This document shows, piece after piece, positions 1 through 4,975 of a stretch of 5,184 bases of DNA (its first letter is position 1; every line of letters starts with the position of its first letter). The notes under the pieces were generated by a model that had not been told where the DNA came from, searched no databases, and saw only the letters and a list, made by a program, of their open reading frames with translations. The translations under genes and the position numbers were made by a program. The stretch spans positions 1 through 5,184 of the forward strand of contig CAKNAD010000206.1 in NCBI GenBank assembly GCA_929200515.1. The letters are read 5' to 3'. This stretch comes from Candidatus Gorgonimonas leptogorgiae (GTDB lineage: Bacteria; Pseudomonadota; Gammaproteobacteria; Pseudomonadales; Endozoicomonadaceae).

Positions 1-264
1 AAAGTTTTTTATGCCTTATATCCCCGCCCTAAAGGGCGAGCCTTTACGGCACTAATTGGTAAAAGCCATCGCATGCATTATTAAAATGCATCACTATATG
101 TACTAGTATGTATTGTTGAATATTACTATTTAATTTTTATTAACAATATTTGTACACCTAGCAGTAATAGTTAGGCACAGTATATATACGTACAATAAAA
201 AAACAATAACATTTTTTTTAATTTGTATAGTTTTGACTACAAATATTTATCAGCTTAACTTAAC
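1..264. other. Non-coding AT-rich region downstream of the 457-aa gene
   Basis: No convincing gene is seen here. The stretch holds a GC-rich hairpin at 12-51 (listed separately). It also holds a 7-bp stem at 73-79/85-91 (ATGCATT with AATGCAT, 5-base loop) and a 7-bp stem at 221-227/238-244. An A-run (197-203) faces a T-run (212-218). The stem at 221-244 is followed by A residues when read in the direction of the upstream minus-strand gene, so it is not a normal intrinsic terminator. The A-run/T-run pair could act as a weak AT-only terminator, but there is no GC stem. How the 457-aa gene terminates is therefore unresolved. Confidence 0.6.
12..51. repeat. Nested GC hairpin, possible insertion-sequence end relic
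   Basis: An inner stem CGCCC (25-29) pairs with GGGCG (34-38) around TAAA. An outer TGCC (12-15) can pair with GGCA (48-51). Such a compact GC hairpin in very AT-rich DNA resembles the subterminal hairpins of IS200/IS605-type elements. No transposase or TnpB reading frame lies beside it in the window, and the left side is cut off by the window edge. It could equally be a terminator or another repeat of the genome. The hairpin is seen directly; the mobile-element reading is inference. Confidence 0.3.
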
Positions 265-1638
265 TCAATACTGGTAATCATGATCTATATACTGGTAATC
301 ATGATCTATATACTGATAATCATGATTATTAGTTTCCTTTTCATTAACAAAATCATGCATTTTTTTTACCATGCTATTATCACTTTTTACCTTGTTTGTT
401 AATAAAGCATCAATATTTGCAGAATATTCCCAACTTGAGGGTTCAAAGTTGTAATCTAGATTATTATTTTGTTGTAATAGTATTGTTTTAGCAGCGGCTA
501 TTAAATAAAAGTAAAACTCTTCATTGTTTATTATATAAATTCTATCACTTGGTAAATTAGGTTGTATTTGTTCTAATTGCTTAAAATAAATATTACGAAC
601 AATATTGTTTAATAAAGCATTACCCATTAAAACGACATAATCTATTTTCTTATTACTAAACATTTCATGTATTGAATTTACATTTGTCGCTATAAAATCA
701 GCTATCTTATCTTGATTAGTATTATACTCGTTCTTGATTTTAGCTTTAGAGTAATATGTTAAATTTTCATTAGTTATTAGGCTATCTAAATTATTAGTAC
801 TATATAATTTATATAGTTTATATTGTAATATTTTATCATTAAGTAACACTAAATTTTCGTTATATGGTTTTTTACTGCTATGATTGGGTTTACTGCTAAA
901 AAAGCCTTCTTCAGATATTTTATAAAATACACTTCTTTGTTTTGTCTTGTGTTTTGGTTTAGAAGTATTAACTTCAGAAATAAACTGCATATTTTTTTTA
1001 GTTGACTTATTAGTTATAACTTCAATATTTTTAGGCTCTATATAAATATTTGATATTAATAATTTATCTACTTTAGATTTATCTATTTCAGTATTATAAA
1101 AATATTCTAAGCCTGCTTGGGTTAATAAATCGGTATTTTTTACTACAGCGATTTTACGGTTAACAAAAATTCTATTTTCTACTAATAATTGATTTAATAT
1201 ATTAGTAAAAACTTCTTTGTTTTGTATATGATTTATTTTTATTGCAGTAGGATCTTTGATATTTTCATTATTATAAAAACTAGCTACTACATTTTCTATA
1301 GCAAAATAATTAGCAGAATATTTTTTTGTAGCTTTCAATTGTGTAAGTAAATTTTGTAATCCTACTTTTAGTAAAGGCCTAGTATATTTAAAAAATATAT
1401 TGTATTTAAACGATTCGTTATCTTGCTCTAAGTTATTTGTTATAGCACAATAAGTTTTAGCTATTATATTATTTTTATCAAGATCAGCTTTAGGAGAATC
1501 TTGATATAACGTCATAACACAGTTATCATAATCAACCTGTATTACTAGTAACAAATTATTGTTTGCTATACAATTAGTAGTTGCATACAATAATATTAAC
1601 GCAAAAAATATTGTATCTAATAAGCATTGAATTTTCAT
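265..1638 (-). CDS. Exported 457-aa protein of unknown function, possible degenerate ASKHA (Hsp70/actin-like) fold
   Basis: I do not recognise a named family. Residues 1-25 look like a Sec signal peptide: a hydrophobic core at about 9-19, then a plausible cleavage site after Cys-Ile-Ala (23-25). The mature part is hydrophilic, with no further clear membrane segment. Several blocks occur in the order and rough spacing of the actin/Hsp70/sugar-kinase ATPase fold. LLLVIQVDYDNCVMTLYQ (29-46) sits where phosphate-1 would be. IAVVKNTDLLTQAGLEY (163-179) resembles the Hsp70 connecting segment, and DKLLISNIYIEPKNIEVI (191-208) sits where phosphate-2 would be. IDYVVLMGNALLNNIVRN (332-349), followed by a helix with Ala-Ala-Ala (381-383), resembles the adenosine motif. 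The glycines of both phosphate motifs are absent, so catalysis is doubtful. The C-terminus is a 7-residue repeat (IDHDYQY). The start is the first ATG and gives an intact signal peptide; Shine-Dalgarno support is weak. It follows ychJ by 67 bp on the same strand. The frame is certain; the fold is inference. Confidence 0.85.
   Translation of the reverse strand: MKIQCLLDTIFFALILLYATTNCIANNNLLLVIQVDYDNCVMTLYQDSPKADLDKNNIIAKTYCAITNNLEQDNESFKYNIFFKYTRPLLKVGLQNLLTQLKATKKYSANYFAIENVVASFYNNENIKDPTAIKINHIQNKEVFTNILNQLLVENRIFVNRKIAVVKNTDLLTQAGLEYFYNTEIDKSKVDKLLISNIYIEPKNIEVITNKSTKKNMQFISEVNTSKPKHKTKQRSVFYKISEEGFFSSKPNHSSKKPYNENLVLLNDKILQYKLYKLYSTNNLDSLITNENLTYYSKAKIKNEYNTNQDKIADFIATNVNSIHEMFSNKKIDYVVLMGNALLNNIVRNIYFKQLEQIQPNLPSDRIYIINNEEFYFYLIAAAKTILLQQNNNLDYNFEPSSWEYSANIDALLTNKVKSDNSMVKKMHDFVNEKETNNHDYQYIDHDYQYIDHDYQY
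268..327 (-). repeat. 21-bp in-frame tandem repeat, about 2.9 copies, at the 3' end of the 457-aa gene
   Basis: Two identical 21-base units lie at 268-288 and 289-309. A third, partial copy at 310-327 differs by one internal base and at its end. Each unit contains the palindrome ATCATGAT. As 21 is a multiple of three, the frame is kept: the protein ends in the heptad IDHDYQY twice, preceded by NNHDYQY. The stop codon follows directly after the last unit. Identity of the two terminal copies at DNA level indicates recent slippage or duplication. Confidence 0.93.
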
Positions 1639-1659
1639 TAGTTAATACCACTTTTTTTA

Positions 1660-1688
1660 ATAATTGCTTGCTTAAACTAGGTTTTCAA
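1660..1688 (-). promoter_or_regulatory. Putative promoter for the 457-aa exported protein
   Basis: On the minus strand, TTGAAA (1683-1688) is followed after 17 bases by AATTAT (1660-1665). This gives a good -35 and a 4-of-6 -10 for a housekeeping sigma factor. Transcription would begin near 1653, leaving a leader of about 15 nt before the ATG at 1638. A 5-bp stem at 1689-1693/1699-1703 sits between this promoter and the ychJ stop codon, but no T-run follows it. Read-through from ychJ therefore remains possible. Confidence 0.4.
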
Positions 1689-1705
1689 CTATCACTGGGA
1701 TAGCA

Positions 1706-2107
1706 TCACTCAGGATAAACAAAATACCAATGGTTACTTTGCTTTATAAAAGAAGATATTTCATGGTGGCAGTGCTTTAAACCAGATGCTATATCTGTAT
1801 ACCAAGCTTTAAATTCTACAATTCCAGTCTGATCTTGCTGTTTTCCATTTTTTGTTGCAATAATCTCAAGCTTAAACCATTTGGTCTGATTAGATGCTTT
1901 ATAAGTATTATTAGCAAGTAACATTTTTTGTTGTTCTGGTAGCGTAGTTGTAACCAAATAACTAGTTTTATTCATACAAAAAGCTGTATATCTAGATCGC
2001 ATTAGTGCTTCAGCCGTAGGTGCTAAGTTATTATTATGGAAAATACCACAACATTTATTATAATGCCTTGTTGATCCACACAAGCAAGAATTATTTTTTA
2101 TAAGCAT
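1706..2107 (-). CDS. ychJ: YchJ-family protein, short form with one N-terminal SEC-C zinc knuckle
   Basis: At 133 aa this is shorter than the roughly 150-aa Escherichia coli YchJ. Residues 8-20 carry the SEC-C zinc-binding pattern: Cys8-Leu-Cys10-Gly-Ser, then His15, Cys19 and Cys20. Next comes the family signature LMRSRYTAF (35-43) and Tyr50. The following segment, from about residue 60 to the end, fits the NTF2-like YchJ middle domain and includes WFKL (77-80), VEFKAWY (97-103) and the closing HEISSFIKQSNHWYFVY (115-131). The second, C-terminal SEC-C knuckle of the E. coli protein is missing. The natural stop follows directly after the NTF2-like domain, so this looks like a short family variant, not a frameshift. 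Cellular function of YchJ is not established; SEC-C motifs elsewhere bind zinc and mediate protein contacts. The ATG at 2107 has no clear ribosome-binding site, but it directly precedes the zinc motif. Family assignment is secure. Confidence 0.93.
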   Translation of the reverse strand: MLIKNNSCLCGSTRHYNKCCGIFHNNNLAPTAEALMRSRYTAFCMNKTSYLVTTTLPEQQKMLLANNTYKASNQTKWFKLEIIATKNGKQQDQTGIVEFKAWYTDIASGLKHCHHEISSFIKQSNHWYFVYPE

Positions 2108-2127
2108 ATTTTAATATATAATGTTAG

Positions 2128-2133
2128 ATTATA
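2128..2133 (-). promoter_or_regulatory. Putative -10 element for ychJ
   Basis: The minus strand reads TATAAT, a perfect -10 hexamer, ending 20 bases before the ychJ ATG. Transcription would start near 2121 and leave a leader of about 14 nt without a Shine-Dalgarno sequence. The -35 is poor: TTGCAA is present but only 13 bases upstream. In this AT-rich DNA a lone TATAAT can occur by chance, so confidence is limited. Confidence 0.35.
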
Positions 2134-2358
2134 GTGCAAAATTCAATTGCAATAGGAAAAGCATGATATGTATTTCCTATCATAGGTCGTTACTAAGAGA
2201 TAATTTATTGGAAACACTTAAAAATAATAGCTTCATAAACTTTTTATCTGAAGATGGCTATCTATGTTAGAAATGCGAGTTTTCTGCAAATGATTATAAA
2301 TTTTTAATCAAGGCAGTGTTTCGCAGATTTAGTGTCGACTAAATCAAGAAATACTAAC

Positions 2359-2412
2359 GCAGGATAAAAGCTTAGAAGCCTTGCCCTCTGGGGCTATTAA
2401 AAAGGTTTACTT
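2359..2412. repeat. Intergenic repeat, copy A
   Basis: This copy matches 5049-5103 (copy B) at 42 of 45 aligned bases over 2359-2403, with one extra G in copy B. Similarity continues more weakly to 2412. The shared core holds GCCC-TCTG-GGGC, a short GC hairpin, followed by TATTAAAAA. Immediately after, TTAGCCCT (2411-2418) matches 5172-5179 in copy B, but 68 intervening bases of copy B are absent here. Family name unknown; it could be a decayed insertion-sequence end or a dispersed non-coding repeat. Confidence 0.8.
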
Positions 2413-2440
2413 AGCCCTCAAATCTAGCATTTTCATCTGC

Positions 2441-2487
2441 CACCTGTATATTAGGTGTATAAATCAATTGTTTACTCATATACCTAA
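2441..2487. other. Overlapping alternative hairpins
   Basis: CACCT (2441-2445) can pair with AGGTG (2453-2457). The overlapping TTAGGTGTAT (2451-2460) can instead pair with ATATACCTAA (2478-2487), a 10-bp stem with one G-T pair and a 17-base loop. The two stems exclude each other. No gene follows closely in a way that would make this an obvious attenuator, so it is recorded only as structure. Confidence 0.3.
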
Positions 2488-2571
2488 AAGAATAAGGTTC
2501 ATAAAACCACTTGCTAAAAAGCTACTTAAATATAAATAAATCTCATAAGTATCTTATCATCAAATACTCTA

Positions 2572-2627
2572 ATTAGAAAAATATTTCTAATGTTTATCTT
2601 TAAAAAATCGATCTTTTTAAAGATAAA
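2572..2627. other. Two adjacent AT-rich palindromes upstream of the tRNA promoter
   Basis: The first palindrome is ATTAGAAA (2572-2579) with TTTCTAAT (2584-2591) around four bases. The second is TTTATCTTTAAAAA (2593-2606) with TTTTTAAAGATAAA (2614-2627) around ATCGATC, a perfect 14-bp inverted repeat. The second ends 13 bases before the -35 of the tRNA-Met promoter, roughly where an AT-rich UP element or a regulator site would lie. As RNA it could also be the end of an upstream plus-strand transcript, but no such gene is seen. Confidence 0.6.
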
Positions 2628-2640
2628 TTCTAAAAAAGTC

Positions 2641-2669
2641 TTGACAAAAGCAGTTAATTTGTGGATTAT
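2641..2669 (+). promoter_or_regulatory. Promoter of the tRNA-Met/tRNA-Gln unit
   Basis: A perfect -35 TTGACA (2641-2646) is followed after exactly 17 bases by GATTAT (2664-2669), a 4-of-6 match to the -10. The start would be near 2676, leaving only a few leader bases before the mature tRNA-Met at 2680. The alternative TATATT at 2667-2672 matches better but has a 20-base spacer. Strength of the -35 and position make this the likely promoter for both tRNAs. Confidence 0.7.
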
Positions 2670-2679
2670 ATTGTCTCAG

Positions 2680-2756
2680 GGCTAGGTAGCTCAGCTGGTT
2701 AGAGCACAGCACTCATAACGCTGGGGTCGGCAGTTCAATTCTGCCTCTAGCCACCA
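2680..2756 (+). tRNA. tRNA-Met(CAT), elongator type
   Basis: This is a 77-nt gene with encoded CCA. The acceptor stem is GGCTAGG (2680-2686) with TCTAGCC (2746-2752), closing with one G-T pair. The D-stem GCTC pairs with GAGC. The anticodon stem is 2707-2711/2719-2723 with loop CTCATAA, so the anticodon CAT is at 2714-2716. The T-stem is GGCAG/CTGCC with loop TTCAATT. The acceptor start, ACA-GGGGTC context and variable region follow gammaproteobacterial elongator tRNA-Met rather than the initiator, which has an unpaired first base. A tRNA-Ile whose C34 becomes lysidine also shows CAT and cannot be fully excluded. The anticodon stem has an A-C mismatch at its last pair (2711/2719). Co-transcribed with the tRNA-Gln 67 bp downstream. 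Confidence 0.95.
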
Positions 2757-2823
2757 AAAATTATATTATTTCTTTATGAAAACAGCTTTATAAAATGAAG
2801 TCTGATTTCATCAGTGTTACACT

Positions 2824-2898
2824 TGGGGTGTAGCCAAGCGGTAAGGCAACGGGTTTTGATCCCGTCATGCGCAGGTTCGAATCCTGCCACCCCAGCCA
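2824..2898 (+). tRNA. tRNA-Gln(TTG)
   Basis: This is a 75-nt gene with encoded CCA. The acceptor stem TGGGGTG (2824-2830) pairs fully with CACCCCA (2888-2894), including the U1-A72 pair typical of bacterial tRNA-Gln; the discriminator is G. The anticodon stem is ACGGG/CCCGT with loop TTTTGAT, giving anticodon TTG at 2856-2858. The T-arm is GCAGG-TTCGAAT-CCTGC. It reads CAA and, by wobble, CAG. Met and Gln tRNAs also neighbour each other in the E. coli metT-gln cluster, supporting a gammaproteobacterial source. No promoter of its own and no terminator is evident; the next gene on the other strand ends 4 bases downstream. Confidence 0.97.
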
Positions 2899-2902
2899 CT
2901 AT

Positions 2903-4825
2903 TTATTCTTCATCGCAATAGTATACAGCATGAGCATTACAATAATTAAATATTTTTTTGATATTTAAAATAGCATTTGTTGTAAATGGTATAAAATGCT
3001 TGTATGTTTGCAATATCCCAAAAGTAATAGCTGCTTTTACTATATTAAGTTTAATTGCTAAGCTGTTTATTCCAAGTACGGAAGTATCGATACCAACGAA
3101 ATTCTGTACTTCTTCAGTTTTTTCTAAATGCTCTAGCTCGCTGTCAAAATATTCACACATACTAATAGAAATTAACATAGGAACTATAATAGACGCAATA
3201 CTAGATGCTAAAACAATAGGTCCTCTATAGTACTTACCACGGTGTTTTATTATTACATATATAGCTTCAGATGTATCTAACAGCATGTGCAACACACCCG
3301 CAGCAGAATAAACTGCTAATTGTGTAGACAATCCTAAACTATTACTATTGTTTTTAATAGCCTTTAGTATTTTTTCTTTCAGATTTGTTCTCATATAATT
3401 AGTTAAAATGTTTTTGTCTACATTACCATGAAAATGATCCATAATAACATTAATATTACTTAGTCCTTCTGAATAGATAAGAGCATCACTAGACATTAAT
3501 AATTCTGCAACTATCATATCATTATATAGATTATTACCAATTTTAACTAAAACGAACGTTGTTCCAGAAATTATCGCTAATTTTATCAATCCAGATATAA
3601 ACTGTTTATTATAATTTTTATCTGCAAGAGAATACTTAGTATTCTTTAATCTAGTTATTGTAAAATTATTCAAAACACCTGCTAAATTTATAGTTTCACT
3701 AGGATTGAGATCCATTAGTTGTAAAGTTTTTTTCAATTGCAACTGACCTTGCTGATCAAAGCTATCAGATAATAACTTGCAAATAAATTTTTTGTTTAAG
3801 TTTGTCTGCTCAGCAGTATCAAGCAGTTTGTGTACACATTTAGGCAGGTTGCAGTCATTAAAGCTGACTTCTTTTCTTGCTAAGGTATTAATACCATCTG
3901 CTATAGTATCAACTAACAGATTAACAATAGGTAAACATGCTATGCTACTAATAAAAAAAATAACAGCTCCGCAAAATATATTGCCAGCAATTTTAATTGT
4001 TGAATCTTCATGAGCCAACGAATAGCCTTTAGCACTATTATTCATTCTTTGTAATGTTTTATTTATACTTCCATGTATACCAGAAAAATATAAGCTAGAT
4101 ACAGTTATTGTTATACCTAATTTTGATAAACTAGATAAAAGTGAACGAGAATTAATAAAGTAACGATATTTTTTTAAAGATAAAATATTTGTAGCATAAT
4201 GTAATGTTTTATAAGTTAAAACACTAAATAACGTAGATATACTGATGAATAAATATACAAATTCTTTTTTTATATTGTAGTTTTTTGAATCATTAAAAGC
4301 AGGGGTTATTATTGAATTTGTAATTTGCTGAATATGATTTGCATCATATAAATTGATATTTTTAAGAAGATCTTGCTGTAACTTTATTAAAGACTCTTCT
4401 TTAAATTCTAATAATTCCGTAGCTCCTACTACAGGAACAGTTGCTGCAATTCCCATCCCAAGAGAAAGTATAGTTATAGTTGAATAGTATAGAATACGGT
4501 ATATAGTAGCAGTATCTTGATTATAAGGAGATGTTTGCAGTAAATCTTCCCCAGAATAAATAATAGAATTAAATTTTGTTATATTTCTTTCTATGCTATC
4601 TTTATTTTGCATATAAGATAGCTTGTTTTTTCTTTTAAGCTTGTTAGATTTTTTATCAATCGTACTATTAGTTAATGAGCAACTATCGAAAGAATTACTA
4701 TTATTATCACTGTTGATTTCTATTAAATGAAAACCCTCCTTATTTTTTTGTGGATCACTTGCAGAAGAGTAGAAACTAGCTAAAGATATATACAACACTA
4801 AAAAAGTTATTATTATATGAGTCAT
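2903..4825 (-). CDS. Multi-pass inner-membrane protein of unknown function, 640 aa
   Basis: I do not recognise this family. The N-terminus has a hydrophobic segment at 3-21 ending Ser-Ser-Ala-Ser (20-23), either a signal peptide or a first membrane anchor. A Ser/Asn/Lys-rich soluble stretch follows (24-106). Eight further hydrophobic segments lie near 107-133, 187-206, 229-250, 277-304, 408-427, 497-518, 535-556 and 588-607. Basic loops at 217-227 (KKYRYFINSRS) and 527-534 (KHRGKYYRG region) suggest cytoplasmic sides, and 305-407 would be a cytoplasmic domain of about 100 residues. The two sets of four segments have the same spacing pattern, hinting at internal duplication. The C-terminus ends in CDEE. 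There are no transporter, kinase or secretion-system motifs that I can name. The ATG at 4825 is the first in frame and gives the intact hydrophobic N-terminus, though no Shine-Dalgarno is visible. Its 3' end abuts the convergent tRNA-Gln. The coding call is firm; function is unknown. Confidence 0.88.
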   Translation of the reverse strand: MTHIIITFLVLYISLASFYSSASDPQKNKEGFHLIEINSDNNSNSFDSCSLTNSTIDKKSNKLKRKNKLSYMQNKDSIERNITKFNSIIYSGEDLLQTSPYNQDTATIYRILYYSTITILSLGMGIAATVPVVGATELLEFKEESLIKLQQDLLKNINLYDANHIQQITNSIITPAFNDSKNYNIKKEFVYLFISISTLFSVLTYKTLHYATNILSLKKYRYFINSRSLLSSLSKLGITITVSSLYFSGIHGSINKTLQRMNNSAKGYSLAHEDSTIKIAGNIFCGAVIFFISSIACLPIVNLLVDTIADGINTLARKEVSFNDCNLPKCVHKLLDTAEQTNLNKKFICKLLSDSFDQQGQLQLKKTLQLMDLNPSETINLAGVLNNFTITRLKNTKYSLADKNYNKQFISGLIKLAIISGTTFVLVKIGNNLYNDMIVAELLMSSDALIYSEGLSNINVIMDHFHGNVDKNILTNYMRTNLKEKILKAIKNNSNSLGLSTQLAVYSAAGVLHMLLDTSEAIYVIIKHRGKYYRGPIVLASSIASIIVPMLISISMCEYFDSELEHLEKTEEVQNFVGIDTSVLGINSLAIKLNIVKAAITFGILQTYKHFIPFTTNAILNIKKIFNYCNAHAVYYCDEE

Positions 4826-4851
4826 TATATTTAATTCTTTAATATTTTATT

Positions 4852-4857
4852 ATTATA
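4852..4857 (-). promoter_or_regulatory. Putative -10 element for the 640-aa gene
   Basis: The minus strand carries TATAAT ending 26 bases before the ATG at 4825, which would give a leader of about 20 nt. The sequence 17 bases further upstream (TTTTAA) is a poor -35. The leader has no Shine-Dalgarno; the nearest purine run is AAAGAA. The surrounding DNA is almost pure A/T, so this hexamer may be coincidental. Confidence 0.3.
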
Positions 4858-4975
4858 ATAAGCACTAATGTAATTTAAAATTAAGGATAATGCTTGGAAA
4901 TAGATTGAAATAATATCATCTGTTATATAATTTATGATGTTAAAGATATTTTCTAATATTACATTGCACAAACTA

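Larger units (their letters stand above)
2108..2679. other. 572-bp intergenic region without a gene, with repeat copy and stem-loops
   Basis: No reading frame of convincing length or composition was found on either strand, and the translations I checked are broken by frequent stops. The region contains the ychJ promoter area and an 8-bp stem ATAGGAAA/TTTCCTAT (2152-2159/2173-2180). It also contains repeat copy A (2359-2412), a pair of overlapping hairpins (2441-2487), two AT palindromes (2572-2627) and the tRNA promoter (2641-2669). The local rise in GC at 2359-2440, together with the shared repeat, suggests decayed mobile or repeat DNA. Confidence 0.6.

Noticed and set aside
197..244. Intrinsic terminator for the 457-aa gene
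   Set aside because: The better stem is followed by A residues in the transcript direction, and the other candidate is only A-run/T-run pairing with no GC stem.
268..327. Short regular repeats as a possible CRISPR array
   Set aside because: The units are directly adjacent with no spacers and are in frame with the coding sequence; this is a protein-coding tandem repeat.
1689..1703. Terminator after ychJ
   Set aside because: The stem is only 5 bp and no T-run follows it, so it cannot be called.
2152..2183. Stem-loop ATAGGAAA/TTTCCTAT with a competing ATGATA/TATCAT as a riboswitch of ychJ
   Set aside because: It lies upstream of the likely ychJ transcription start, so it would not be in the mRNA; known riboswitch cores are not recognisable.
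2824..2903. Integration (att) site at the tRNA-Gln 3' end
   Set aside because: tRNA 3' ends are common integration targets, but no second copy of the tRNA end and no integrase gene are visible in the window.
2958..3230. 90-codon plus-strand reading frame
   Set aside because: It lies wholly inside the 640-aa minus-strand gene, has no recognisable domain and is best explained as a complementary-strand shadow.
3777..4013. 78-codon plus-strand reading frame
   Set aside because: It is also a shadow of the 640-aa gene, without independent start signals or family features.
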